Origin: Austropuccinia psidii
Lineage: Eukaryota; Basidiomycota; Pucciniomycetes; Pucciniales; Sphaerophragmiaceae
DNA length: 64,000 nucleotides
Reading direction: 5' to 3'
Assembly: GCA_023105745.1 (NCBI GenBank)
Contig: JALGQZ010000011.1
Coordinates: forward strand, 31,680,612-31,744,611
The stretch's first letter is position 1. Every line of letters starts with the position of its first letter. Under the pieces are notes generated by a model. The model was not told the origin of the DNA. It made no database searches and saw only the letters and a program-made list of their open reading frames with translations. Below, piece after piece: positions 21,252-32,605 of the stretch. The position numbers and the translations under genes were made by a program.

Positions 21252-22259
21252 AAAAGTGCCTGGTGCCCTAAATGCTGTAAAGAGGATACTGCTATAGACC
21301 CAGCATTGTCATTTTGGAATAACACCATAGCTATATTTTGAGTCCCTAAATTCATCATTAGTGACAGGAAACCAAAATTCACATCAGAATTATGGACTAA
21401 CCTCTATGATATGCATGAGACTAAGCTTGCATTTTCTACAGCTTACCATGCAGAGAAAGGTGAACTAGCTGAAAGGATGATCCAAACAATGGGGGACATC
21501 ATCAGAAGAATCTGTGCCCATATCAGGGAATATAAAGATCATGAAGGATATACCCATGACTGGGTCAAACTTTTACCAGCAATACAACTGGCTTACAACA
21601 CCAGCCAGCACTCTACCTCAGGAAACTCACCCTTTCTGGTGGAGAAAGGGTGGGACCCCTTATTGCCTGTGGATTTCTTGAAGGAAAACCTCCTAAACAT
21701 CCACCCCACAGCCAAAGACTTCCATGATATTTGGAAGAAATAATGTTAAGCAGCAGCTAAATGCATAGCTGATGCCAAAAAATCTAACACGCAGGGGTAT
21801 GAAAGACCCACAAGGTCCCAGACTTCAGAGAAGGAAACCTAGTGCTGGTCAGTAATTCAAATTTTAATAACCTCAAAGGCCCCCAAGAAAATGAGAGACT
21901 CATCTGTATGAAAATTCAATATAAATAGATTGGTAGGGAAGAATGCAGTGGAGGTCAGACTCACAAAGGAGTTCTCTAGGAAAAACCCAGTCTTCCCAGT
22001 GAGTTTAGTTGAACCTTAGCATCAAACAGGGAATGATAGGTTCCCCTCCAGGAACATGAGCCGCACTCCACAGAACATAGTGGAAGTAGAAGCCTCCCCT
22101 GGCCCAGTGAAGAAAATCATGAAGGCCAGGAAACTCAGACTCAATGGCAAGGCCCAAAGTCACCATTTGGTAAGATTTAAGAACCAAACAGCTGATAAAG
22201 ATCAATGGCTGGCGGAAGATGCCATACCAGATGTTGACATTCACCTGAAAGATTCATAG
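21252..22259 (+). pseudogene. Integrase core and chromodomain of element C
   Basis: It resumes after solo LTR D. A 110-codon open piece (21411-21743) reads [20 protein letters not shown] (catalytic Glu) and [11 protein letters not shown]. The second catalytic Asp region is altered to SDRKPKF. A later open piece (22056-22259) holds the chromodomain-like tail (ARKLRLNGKAQ, WLAEDAIPDV). Frameshifts and stops separate the two. The tail ends about 55 bases before the polypurine tract, as in A. Confidence 0.85.
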
Positions 22260-22301
22260 CCTCCAGGGGGCTGAAAATTCCCATAAATTATGAGCCTTTT
22301 T

Positions 22302-22314
22302 CAGGGGGAGGGTA
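22302..22314 (+). other. Polypurine tract, element C
   Basis: CAGGGGGAGGGTA directly precedes the TGTCAC start of the 3' LTR, the same position as in A and B. Confidence 0.75.
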
Positions 22315-23733
22315 TGTCACTCTGTGACTCAAGAACAGAGGACAAGCATAACAGTCAAAATACCATAAACCAATGGTAGAGTAAAAATACCACCAAAGCA
22401 TGGAGCTTAGTTAAAACAGCTCAAAATATATCAAAAGAAAGAGGAAAATGGCTCCTTTCCCAATATAAATCTTTCATAATCATAGGACAAAGAATAAAAA
22501 ATTTATTGAGTCTCAAAGCCCCTGCTGATCATAAACCTCAATTTTCACCTCCCATCTAAAATCCACAGAAAGATGCTGAACTCCATCAAATGGGTGCCCA
22601 AATTGAATATCTCAGTTAGATATATCCAATGGTACTAGCCAAACTGCACTAGGATTAAAGCTACAGAGGTTACAGCAAAATTAAAGCTAAATAATGGTGA
22701 ATAAAATATTCACCTCTCTTCTAGCTTCTACAGTTTTAGTGTCAGATACTTAAAGTGGGGTCAGTTTGGAAAGCGCTCAATAAGGGTTATATTATGGTGC
22801 TTTTCATTTCCCCGTGCCCCATCTAGAACAAAATTTATGGAGAAAACAGGTTCCAGACAGGATTTGAGAGAAAATCAATATTTCAATAATGGAAATTCAT
22901 CATGATATAACTTTGCCATATTTAATGTTACCCATACCAAATGAGGTAAAATTTTGTAGGCCTCATCCATGGCTACACAATAAACCCTAATTTAGTTCAA
23001 TCTCTTGAAGATTTACAAAGTTATGGAATCTTTAAAGCTAAAACACCATAGTTAGCCCAATAAACCTTTGCTGTGTGATACTTTCCCATATCCTTGAATA
23101 TGAGGTATCAATCTTAAAAATGAGACAGTTTAGCCTTTACTACCTCATAAATTGGTCAATACAAGGGTCTCATACAGCTTTTTGTACAGAATTCTAATTT
23201 TCATAAACGTCAGAAATGGGTTGTGTGGTCCCCAAATGTAAATATTCACCCTTTATTGGTGAAACATTCCCAGATGTGGTTTCAAACCCACAAATGAGAC
23301 CAATTCAGGCTACACAGGCCTTTTGAAAACCACAAGCCAGTCCCTGGAGGTGAGAGGTCCTCACTTCCTTAATTTGAACTGATCTAGAGGACCTTTTCAC
23401 CCATTTTCAGGATGAAAAGGACCTTTCTATTCCCAAAATAGAAATCCCCATCCTGTTCTTACATTCCTATGTATTACAACTGTCAAAAACATTTGTACTA
23501 TTGGAAAATAATTGGGTTATAATCTAGTTCTATGATTTTACTCTCTTATTATTTTTAATAAACTGACGACCAGTGCATCGTGTGCTTTCCATAGTGCTCA
23601 CCACCACTATATCTCATAGTAAATCCCTTAAAAGTACTAAAAACCCTATACTATGTTTTAAATTTCCATGTCACAGTCATAGTTAGAGTTATCAATAGTC
23701 TTATTATTCCTTTATCATTGATTAAGCCTGACA
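22315..23733 (+). repeat. 3' LTR of element C (1419 bp)
   Basis: It begins TGTCACTCTGTGACTC and ends TTAAGCCTGACA. It is the A/B family LTR but more diverged: the dyad at about 23271 has lost symmetry on its right arm, and the TATA-like box reads GGATGAAAAGG. After it, a different element's integrase starts (GAAGTGGTTTATATGG), so GAAGT is the probable right TSD of C. Confidence 0.92.
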
Positions 23734-24697
23734 GAAGTGGTTTATATGGATTGAATGACTGCCTTACCACCTGGTTGTGAGAAGAGTTACAATTCATGTC
23801 TTGTTCTTTTTGACAGATATAGAAAAACCCAAATCTCTATACCATGTCCTAGCGAGAAGACAGCTATAGATACAGCTCTTTTTATTTGAAACAGAGTTAT
23901 ATCTCATACTGGTATTTTTCAAAATATCATTAGTTATAGAGACTGAAAATTGACATTAGCCTTATGAAAAGATTTACCTAAGCTTTTAGGTACAAAACTA
24001 TCCTTCTCCATAGCTTATGATCCACAGATTTGTTTATTGGCAGAAATAATTATCCAAACCCTTGAGGACATGATCATAATTTTTGTCCTTATTTCCTGGA
24101 GTTTAACAATTCTGATGTCTTTACCCATTATTGGTGTACACTTATACTAGAATTTCAATTAAACTTCAAGGCTTCCATCCATTCCCCAACAGAAAAAACT
24201 CCTGAAATGTTGGAAAAAGGATGGAACCCCAAACTTCTAGTTGATACTATGAAAACAGACTTGGATAATATTCATCCAACTGCTTCAAGGTTTAAATTCT
24301 TTCTTCATAAATTAAGCCACCATGAAAAAAATAATGACTGATTCTTTTAGACATTCTAGGAAACAATTGGACAAACATCATAAAACCCGGAAATTCAGAG
24401 TAGGGCACTTGATATTAGTTTCAACCTTGCAGTTTAATAATATTAAAGGACCAAATAAAGAACTCACAGAAGAATTGGAAAATAAACATCCAGACTTCCC
24501 TTTTAGTCTGATAAAGCACTATACATAAATTGATAAGGAATTATTTCCTTCAAGAAACAAAACACCCTGAAAGGTACCACCACTGGATCAGAGTGAGAAA
24601 ATAAAAAAGGCACTGGAATTCTGGAAATAAAGATGACTGAGGAGAGGAAACAAGACATGATACTTGGTAATATATAGAAAACCACAAAATGAAGATC
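23734..24697 (+). pseudogene. Integrase remnant of element I
   Basis: Directly after C's LTR, the plus strand reads like the integrase of element [38 protein letters not shown], then HLILVSTLQFNNIKGPNK. The catalytic SDRD is SYRD, so the second Asp is lost in sequence. An internal deletion fuses FNNIKGPNK to ELTEELENKHPDF, removing about 25 residues. It runs to AGATC at 24693-24697, the TSD of K, and continues after K at 35258. It is the oldest Gypsy layer of the left half. Confidence 0.85.
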
Positions 24698-26724
24698 TGT
24701 AAGGTTTGACTATGAAACAATAAGTAAAAATTACTAATATTTTACTCCTTGTACTATTAATGTCCTTATGAATGAAATAAATAAGATAAAAATAATTATA
24801 ATAATAAATACCTATTATAATTATGGCGTAAAAATAATTATATTATTAATAAAAATATAATAATATAATTTATATTATGAGATATAATATAATAAAATAA
24901 ATATATTAATATGAAATAATTAATATATTTAAAAGCACTTTATTATTGTTACAAACAAATAATAAAGGCGTAAAAAATTGTTTTTTATTAATAAAAAACA
25001 ATTAATAACAATAATATTACTAATATTAAAGTTATAAATTAATATAAATACTATTTATATTAATTAAAGAATTATTAAAAGAATAATATAGAGAAAATTA
25101 TTAATATAAGAGAAAATAACCTACTTTTAACACTTAATATAATAACTTTGAGATATTTTAAGCTACATAATATAAATACAACTTATACAAATTGTATTTA
25201 CAATAAAAAATAGAGAAATTACAAATATTCTTGATTTTTTATGTGGAAATGAGTTTTAGAGAGATTTTTAACAAAAACAGTTAAAACAAATGATTTAATC
25301 ACGTCAAAATTGATGATTATAATAAAGATGAACTTTGGCCTTTAATAATATAAAAGTTTTATATATAAAGAATAAAGATATTATCTTTTTGTTTGTATTT
25401 ATTTAATGTTTTTGATGCGTCTGAGGGGAAAACAGAGTAAAAAGAGCTCTATTTATAGTAAATACCTCCCTCCTAGAGTCCAACAGGCTTCTAGTAGACG
25501 TGTACTGATCATATCCACTGGAATCGATCAATATTTTAAGGTTTGAGGATGATTACATCATGATCAAACCATATTACATCATCTTTACACCATTATTTAG
25601 AGTTAACACTATAACTCTAAGTTTGATGACATCAGAGGCTTTGCAGAACCCCAAATTTCGTGTATTTTATTAGTTTTAATCATAAACTAAAAGTATTCAC
25701 CAATTGTATCACTCATATGACTGTTAAACTTAATTTAAGGTTACAGTAGGTGATCATAACTGCTCAATTTAAGCTCAAACTTTGATCTTTGATAACTTTG
25801 AAGTTTTACATGCTACAGCAATTCAGAGAGTGAATTCTGATAGCCTGGAAAACCTTATTATGCTTCCAAGAGCTTTTCATTACATCATCAAAACTCTAAT
25901 TTTGATGATTTTTCTTGTAACTCATCTTTTCTGTCGAAACTCAATATTTCAAACTTCAAACCATGATTTCAGGGGGTTGTACCCTGAATTTAATAATAAA
26001 AATTACATCATTCTTAACAAATGAGCTAGTAGAATCCAACTGTGTACGTTTTTTTAAGCTTGGACCACTTTCACAACAAAGTGGTCAACAGCTCTGTTGA
26101 TTTTTATCAATATTTCATCATAGGTTTTAACCTTGATTATAATTTGTAAAAAAAGTTTATATCTGTGTTCTTACAGTAATTACGTGGTAACTTTATTTTT
26201 GGTTCATCACTCTATCTTGTATAGTTTAAGAGATATTAGCTATGATCCTTGAATATATGTGTTGACCAAAAAAGTGCATATATTCAAGTTAATTCCTTAA
26301 GTATTAACTTTGGAAATTAGCTCATTAATTGTTTTATGTGTTACTTTTCAAGGGGAATCCAATGGTACAATTTATTTTACATGTTGTTTCATTGGTTCTT
26401 GAAATAAATAAGGATTTATGGTTTTTATAAGGTCTTATTCCTTATAACTCATTAAATATTGACTTTACAGATATGCCATAAAAATGGTATATGTGTATTT
26501 CACCATGGGGAATCCAATGGTATAATTTATTTCACATGTTGATTCATTGGTTTTAAGTTAAACCAATTTTTGTACCAATTTATGGTATTTTTGTATTTTT
26601 AAAGTAATTATTTTTAATGTATAATTATTCTAAGTAATTTTAGTATAATTATCTTAAAGGTATAATTATTCTGAGTCTTTCTTGTGACCTTATTGGGTAT
26701 GTGGTCATATCTCAAAGGCTCACA
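24698..26724 (-). repeat. 3' LTR of element K (2027 bp)
   Basis: On the plus strand it runs TGTAAGGTTTGACTATG to AAGGCTCACA. It matches 33272-35257 almost throughout and is longer mainly by a 41-base AT-rich indel near 26600. It contains a 28-bp perfect palindrome at 24976-25003 and a TATA-like motif on the minus strand at 25449-25457. The open frame at 25782-26024 lies in the LTR and is repeated at 34355-34594. It is probably not a gene. Confidence 0.95.
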
Positions 26725-26737
26725 TTCCCTACCACCA
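26725..26737 (-). other. Polypurine tract, element K
   Basis: On the minus strand, TTTTTTGGTGGTAGGGAA ends exactly where the LTR starts with TGTGAGCC. Elements M and I have related sequences before their 3' LTRs. Confidence 0.75.
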
Positions 26738-26842
26738 AAAAAGATTGTACCACAATCTCATATGTGTAATTAGGGTATCATCCACTGTCCTACCTCTTCA
26801 ATAGACTTTGTTAGTCTTGAAGCTCAATAATGCTTAACTTTT

Positions 26843-27034
26843 CTATTTTTCAGGCTTTCTTTCATGTCTGAACCTTCTTAGTAGTTTATCAGCATTTGTT
26901 ATATCTTTCTCAAGTAGCCATTCATCTTCTTGAGTTGAATTTCTATACCTTACAAGGTATTCCCTTTCTTTTTTGTTTCTTGTCCTTCTTTCTTTAAGGA
27001 CTTTTACTATTTTCTTTTCTTCTCCTTCTTCCAA
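26843..27034 (-). pseudogene. Chromodomain of element K integrase
   Basis: This 63-codon open piece reads EREYLVRYRNSTQEDEWL, then an acidic helix ending LLRRFRHERK. The arrangement (basic strand, YLVRY strand, Trp in a WLLEKD motif, C-terminal helix) fits a chromodomain. It follows the integrase frame directly: the preceding frame ends in [10 protein letters not shown] at 27044, and the two are separated by a frame change of a few bases. Known role in this lineage: tethering integrase to histone marks. The natural stop comes after KPEK, about 100 bases before the polypurine tract. Confidence 0.8.
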
Positions 27035-27043
27035 GGGGGGAAT

Positions 27044-29053
27044 TTAAAGTGGGGGTTTATTTCTTAGTGGAAATAACTCCTTGTCACTTGAACTGTAAGG
27101 TTCTATCGGACTTACAGGGAAAGCTGGGTGTTTGTTCATTAGTTCACCTGTGAGTTCCAATTGCACAGCATTGGGTCCATGAAGTTTTTTTATCATAAAT
27201 GGTCCTGCAAAGGAATCTTTCAATCTCTTTGGGCCTTTTATGTTATTGAAATTAAGGGCTGATACTAGGACCAAATTTCCTATTTTGAAATCAGGTGGCT
27301 TATGACTTTTATCCCATCTTTCTTTTGCATATTTGAAAGAATCGTGCATGCATCTGTTTGCATGTTGTCTTGCCTTGTCAAGCATTATTTTAAAGCTGCT
27401 TGCTGTTGGATGTATATCCACCAAGTCCTTTTTGAGGGTGTTATAAGGAAGTCTTGGATTCCAAACTTTTTCTAGCATTGCTGGTGTTTTTCCAGTAGAA
27501 GAATGGATTGATGTCTTATATGCTAGTTCAAGAGCTGGTATTAGTGTACACCAATCATGGTTAAAACCATCAGAATCTCTGAATTCTAGCCCATAAGCAC
27601 AGAATCTTCTGATCATGTCCTCTAAGGTCTGTATCATTCTTTCTTCTAAACCATCAGTTTGGGGATGGTAAGCTGTTGAGAATGATAGCTTTGTCCCAAA
27701 TAAGTTATGGAGATTTGTCCATAATGCTGAAGTGAACTTTGGGTCTCTGTCACTTATAATATTCTGGAATAAGCCTGTATGGCTAATAGCTTTATTCCAT
27801 ATCATTATGGCTGTGTCCATAGCTGTGTCATCTTTATGACATGGTAAGAACATGGGAGTTTTACTGTATCTGTCAACTAACACTAGGCATGCATTATAAC
27901 TCCTGTCTCCTCCTGGAGGTAAAGCTGTTACCCAATCCATAAGAACTATTTCCCATGGGGATTTTGGTTCTTGGATTTGGATAATAATTCCAAATTTCTT
28001 TCCTGTGGCTCTGTTGGCTTTTTGACATGTGTCACAGGTTTGGCAGTATTCTGTAACATCTTTATTCCAATTTGGCCACCAAGAGCAGGTTTTCACCCTC
28101 TCTAGTGTTCTATCTTCTGAAAGGTGTCCAGCTGCAACACTGTCATGACATTCATGTAAAATGGTGTTTATCAGGGTTCTATCTGTTAAGGCCATAACAC
28201 ATGTGTGTTTTGTTCTATGGTAAAGGATTCCATCAAGGAGGTGGAATCTTCCTTCATCATATGCCTTTTTCCATGTTTCATCCAGTTTTGATGAAAGTGA
28301 TGGGTCTTTGCAGTTTTTCATTAGAAGTTGGCTTAAGATATGGCAGTTTTTGTCTATCTTATAGCTTTCTTTAACCTGGTTAAAGAATTCTGTGCCAATA
28401 TCTGTAACACATATTCCTTCTATATGGTGTTCTTCTTGTGGCACCCATGCTGGATTGTCAGGGGTATTTGCTAGAGCCCAGCTGCTAAGACCATCTGCAT
28501 TTTTATGGATATTACCAGATTTATGAACAATAGTCATATTTCCTCTGTATTCTTGGATGGCAATTTGCCATCTCAGCATATGTCTATTTGGAGTCTTCAT
28601 ATTTAATAGTGATTTCACAGCATTACAGTCTGTGATTACATCAAATACTGTGCCATCCAAATAATAATTCAGTTTTTCTAAAGCCCACACTAAGCATAAG
28701 CATTCCATTTGGCTGGCTCCATACCTTGCTTCTGTTGGCTTTATCTGCCTTGAAATGAAACAAATTGGTCCTTCCACTGGTTTATCATTGATAATTTGTG
28801 TTTGGTGAAGTGCAGCACCTAGTCCTTCTCCACAAGCATCAATGAATAGTTTGAATGGTAGTTTCCAATCTGGCATTAGAAGAAATGGGGAATTTGTTAG
28901 TGAATTTTTCAATTCTTCATATGCCTTGACCCTTTCTTCAGTCATTTCATAAACTGTTTGTTGGTCACATAATTTATATAAGGATTTGGCAATTTTTGCA
29001 AAGTCCTTTATATGCTGTCTATAGTAACTAGCAAATCCTAAAACTGATTGCAT
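27044..29053 (-). pseudogene. RT C-terminus, RNase H and integrase of element K (669 codons)
   Basis: It starts in the RT connection ([16 protein letters not shown]). RNase H shows [26 protein letters not shown] and NADGLSSW. Integrase has an intact HHCC domain ([16 protein letters not shown]...CDTCQ) and DD35E residues in [19 protein letters not shown] and GLEERMIQ. The [12 protein letters not shown] region follows. The upstream border is a run of nine A on the coding strand (plus-strand T run near 29052-29060). There the frame is one base short compared with element F, where the equivalent sequence reads through ([14 protein letters not shown]). Apart from that slip, the frame is clean. Confidence 0.88.
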
Positions 29054-29158
29054 TTTTTTTTGGTTTGAGGCATTGCTTTAAGTAGTACTGCTGCTACTTT
29101 ATTTTTGTCTATGCCTAGACTAAGTCCAGATACAACATGTCCTAGTGCTTTTAATTCA

Positions 29159-32100
29159 CTATATGCAAAATGACACTTTTTCAAGGAAATTTTCATATTC
29201 ACTTGGACTATTTTCTGTAGTTGAGCAAACTATGATATCATCAATATAGATAATTAACCATACTTCTGATAATTCTTCAGGAAATATGGTATTCATCATT
29301 CTTTGGTAATGGGAAGGTGCATTTTTTATCCCAAATGGCATTCTTAAGTATTCAAAAATTCCACAGTGAACTATTATCCTCAGTAGTTTTTTGGCATTGT
29401 CTGTTAAGACATTTTGATGAAAACCCTTTAAGGCATCCATAGCTGTAATGAACTTAGCTTGTGACAATTGTGTCAATGTCTCATGGATTCTAGGTATTGG
29501 ATATCCATCTGGAATGGTATAGGTGTTCAGGGCTCTGAAGTCTCCTACCATCCTTGATTTTCCATTATGCCAAGTTATAATTACAGGAGTAGTAACTTCT
29601 ACCTGTTCATTATGTCCAACTTTTCTTAATACTCCAAAGTCCATTAATTCTTTGATGTGTACCTCTAAGGCTTCTCTAGCCCTTGGACTAGCTGGGTAAG
29701 CTGGTCTTCTCAGTAAGGGTGGGTAAGGCTTTTCCACATTAAGAATTATGTCTACTTCATGCCCAATCATAGCACCTAGTGGCTCTTTGTCAGTTGCAAA
29801 GGCATCTTTGTACTTAAATAAGAGGTTAATCAATTTTTCTTTCATTTTTTCTGTTAATTCTTGATTGAATTCTGCCTCTTTAAGTTGTTCAGATATAAAA
29901 AGTTCCTTTTCTGGAATCTTTTCTTCCTTCTTAATAACTGTAATTTGTTTTTTGTTATTTAAGAAGCCAAACTTTTGTCTTTTATTGTCTCCTATAGTAA
30001 AATATCTATCCTTCTGGTTAGAGATATCTATACCATAGATTGATAAGTAGTCATTTCCCAGGATAAAGTGATTATTGGTACAGTTGTCCATTGCCACAAA
30101 TTCCACTTTAATTCTGACACATTGTGAAGGGTGAGGGAAAATAAGTGTTAAGTCAATTATTCCAAGGGGCATCATGCTTTCACTTGCACTCCTAAATTTG
30201 ACACCTTGGATTGGTATAAGTTTTTCTTGCCAGTCTGGAACAATTGTACTTAAATAACTTTTACCAACACAGGTGCAATATACTCCTGTATCCAAGTTCA
30301 CCTTTGCTTCTTGCTTATCAACCATGATAATACTTATACTTGATTTTCCAGCTGTATATACCATTCCTCTTGCAGGTTTGGTTTTGTACAGTTTGGCATC
30401 TTGTACATTTGTCAGGTTTGTGTCAGATGTTCCAACTTGTGGTAAGTTTGAGTTGACATCTAGTACTTCATAAATTATATCAATATTATTAATTTCTGCA
30501 TTAATTATATTGATTTCATCACTTTCAGAAGTTTCTGATTCGTCTGTCTCTTTTTCAGAGTCAGATTCCTCCTCTTTGTCATTGTGGTTTTCTGTTTCCA
30601 CAATTTCATTGATTTTTGCCTTTTTTAGGCAATTATTGGCTAAGTGTCCAATACCTCCACATTTATGGCATTTTCTTTGCTCATTATTATTGGATGTACT
30701 GGGCTTGAAGGATTCTTTTAATTTATCTTTTTTGATAAATGGTTTATTTGGGCTTTTAATGTCCAATTTCTTCCAAGTCCTGCCAATTTTTGTTCTTCTC
30801 ACTATGTCTTCCAGTGCATTAATGTACTCTTCTGTGGAGCATGGTTCTATACACCTGCTTCTTAGGGCATGTTCTAGCTCTCCTCCACATTTCTTGAGTA
30901 TTTTCATATGCACCATTTTTTGTGACATTTCTGGGTACAATGCATTAAGTCTTTCAACTTGTTTTAAGAACCAGGTTAAAGGTTTTTCTTTGTCTGGGTC
31001 AAAGAAAGAATTTTCAAATGCATGTTCTATTTTATACCTCCAGGCATCATTTGCCCACTTGGTGATTATTTCTTGTTTCCACCAAGACCAGGTATTTTTG
31101 CCATTTGTTTGTCTTATGCCATAATACCATCTTTTTGCAGATTTTTCAAACAATGGATGCAATCTCCCAGTGATTAATTCATCTGGTATTGCATAGTCTT
31201 CTTGTAATATGTCAATTGTTTTAATAAATGACATGTGGTCATATTCACCTTCTCCTGTGAATGTTGGCCATTCTTTCAGCTGAGGTTCTTCCTTCATTAG
31301 GACTTGGTTGTTTTCTTGGTGACTCAAGTCTGTTAAGAAAGGATTTGTCAATTCCTCTTTTGTTTTAACAGGGATTCTTATATGGGAAAATGGAATTGAT
31401 AACTTTGGCATATTTAAATTAGCCTCATTCATTTTATCCATTTTTTCAGTAATAAGCCTTATTTCACTTTGAATATCATCTTTTAGATGCATTCTTGCTT
31501 CATCACTTTTTTCCACATGGTCCAAAAGTAATTTTTGGTGTGATGAAGTCTTTTCTTCAAATTTTTCTACAGAAATACTTAATTTGTTTAATTTTTCTGT
31601 AAGATTGTCAATACTCACATCATAATTGATTGTCAAAGTTTTCTCTTTGATATCACTTATATATTTGTACAATTCTTGTTGTCCTTGTATTAATTTCTGA
31701 GTATTGTCAATTGATACTTTTGGTTTATTATTTTCAATCATAAATTTTATGTTGTCAATCTCTTTCTTTTTTTGTACAACAATTTTTTTTAAAGAAGATA
31801 AATTATTATTTATTTCTTGTAATGATAATAAACTATTTTTAATTTCTTTTAGAGGTAAAATACTATTTTTAATTTCTGTTAAAGTATTTACAACATCAGG
31901 AGACAAAGTTATTTCTTTGGGAAATGGGGTTGTCTCATTCTTTGTTCCTCTTTGTCTTTGAATTCCATCAAAGTTCTGGCCATATTGAAGACATTTTCCA
32001 TGGCATCCTTTTGGATTTTGGGAATCCTGTAGCTTGGGGAATATGGTTTCCTCCAATTCTTTTTCTTGTTCTTCTTCCCTTCTTGGGGAAGTGGGTTGGC

Positions 32101-32602
32101 TTGGGGCTTGCTGGTAGAAGGTACTGGGGCTTCTTCCTTGGTTGCCTCCCTCTTTTTGGTGTGGTAATCCTTGATCTTTTTGATTTGAGGTTTGGATGAC
32201 AGTGGATTCCATCCATTGGAGTATTTCACTATCTCCTCCTCTTTTAGGAATTTTTTCAGGATGTGCCAGGAGTTCATTACTCCTTGGTGTATTTGTGGCA
32301 ACATTTCCCAATCTTTGTCCTTGTACACTGTGTAATACTGCTTGTACTGGCTCATGTAGATGTCTATTTGAGCCCTCTGAATGTGATTTGTACCTATTTG
32401 AGTTACTCATACTTAGTTCCAATTCAGGCTCATATATCATGGGCATTTCTGGGACTTGCCTTTGGGATAAGGCACTTCCTTGTGTGGATTCTGTTCCACT
32501 GGGGATATTTCCCTTTCTTTTCCCTTTTGAGGGATCAGTTCTACCTCTGAGTCCAGCTCCATCTGATTGGATGGAGTATTGGGAACCTCTTCTGGTAGTC
32601 AT
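29159..32602 (-). CDS. Gag, protease and RT N-terminus of element K (1147 codons)
   Basis: A single long frame opens at ATG 32602, three bases after the stop of a small upstream ORF. The first 235 or so residues are polar and disordered and overlap another frame (31909-32355). A long coiled coil follows (repeated LKEIKNSLLSLQEINNNL-type heptads, about 240-400). The Gag core comes next (EWPTFTGEGEYDHMSF to ELEHALRSRC), then the zinc knuckle CHKCGGIGHLANNC near 30650 and an acidic Glu/Ser tract. Protease LDTG lies near 30290, and RT runs through [10 protein letters not shown] and [16 protein letters not shown] to YIDDIIV near 29240. The frame is lost after YIDD by a deletion of about 40 bases that M and F do not share, ending early at 29159. 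Confidence 0.88.
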   Translation of the reverse strand: MTTRRGSQYSIQSDGAGLRGRTDPSKGKRKGNIPSGTESTQGSALSQRQVPEMPMIYEPELELSMSNSNRYKSHSEGSNRHLHEPVQAVLHSVQGQRLGNVATNTPRSNELLAHPEKIPKRGGDSEILQWMESTVIQTSNQKDQGLPHQKEGGNQGRSPSTFYQQAPSQPTSPRREEEQEKELEETIFPKLQDSQNPKGCHGKCLQYGQNFDGIQRQRGTKNETTPFPKEITLSPDVVNTLTEIKNSILPLKEIKNSLLSLQEINNNLSSLKKIVVQKKKEIDNIKFMIENNKPKVSIDNTQKLIQGQQELYKYISDIKEKTLTINYDVSIDNLTEKLNKLSISVEKFEEKTSSHQKLLLDHVEKSDEARMHLKDDIQSEIRLITEKMDKMNEANLNMPKLSIPFSHIRIPVKTKEELTNPFLTDLSHQENNQVLMKEEPQLKEWPTFTGEGEYDHMSFIKTIDILQEDYAIPDELITGRLHPLFEKSAKRWYYGIRQTNGKNTWSWWKQEIITKWANDAWRYKIEHAFENSFFDPDKEKPLTWFLKQVERLNALYPEMSQKMVHMKILKKCGGELEHALRSRCIEPCSTEEYINALEDIVRRTKIGRTWKKLDIKSPNKPFIKKDKLKESFKPSTSNNNEQRKCHKCGGIGHLANNCLKKAKINEIVETENHNDKEEESDSEKETDESETSESDEINIINAEINNIDIIYEVLDVNSNLPQVGTSDTNLTNVQDAKLYKTKPARGMVYTAGKSSISIIMVDKQEAKVNLDTGVYCTCVGKSYLSTIVPDWQEKLIPIQGVKFRSASESMMPLGIIDLTLIFPHPSQCVRIKVEFVAMDNCTNNHFILGNDYLSIYGIDISNQKDRYFTIGDNKRQKFGFLNNKKQITVIKKEEKIPEKELFISEQLKEAEFNQELTEKMKEKLINLLFKYKDAFATDKEPLGAMIGHEVDIILNVEKPYPPLLRRPAYPASPRAREALEVHIKELMDFGVLRKVGHNEQVEVTTPVIITWHNGKSRMVGDFRALNTYTIPDGYPIPRIHETLTQLSQAKFITAMDALKGFHQNVLTDNAKKLLRIIVHCGIFEYLRMPFGIKNAPSHYQRMMNTIFPEELSEVWLIIYIDDIIVCSTTENSPSEYENFLEKVSFCI
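31909..32355 (-). CDS. Overlapping accessory ORF in element K (148 codons)
   Basis: It lies wholly inside the Gag ORF in the +1 frame relative to it. From ATG 32355 it encodes aromatic- and Lys-rich sequence that looks folded (YKDKDWEMLPQIH, NSWHILKKFLKEEE), a YSNGWNP motif, a Lys/Pro linker with a KKNKKKNWRK tract, and a C-terminal helix (MENVFNMARTLMEF). The open frame extends upstream of the ATG. The same frame relation, motif order and end are found in element B (9735-10454), although the families are distant. It is either the genuine Gag N-terminus reached by a frameshift or a separate product. No known family is recognised. Confidence 0.5.
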   Translation of the reverse strand: MSQYKQYYTVYKDKDWEMLPQIHQGVMNSWHILKKFLKEEEIVKYSNGWNPLSSKPQIKKIKDYHTKKREATKEEAPVPSTSKPQANPLPQEGKKNKKKNWRKPYSPSYRIPKIQKDAMENVFNMARTLMEFKDKEEQRMRQPHFPKK

Positions 32603-32605
32603 AGT

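Noticed and set aside
25782..26024. 80-codon frame in the K LTR, repeated at 34355
   Set aside because: Its presence twice reflects LTR duplication; it is hydrophobic and AT-driven, with no domain.
30510..31124. 204-codon plus-strand open frame rich in Ser and Leu
   Set aside because: It is antisense to the Gag core, zinc knuckle and acidic tract of element K; Ser/Leu richness is what the complement of Glu/Lys codons gives.
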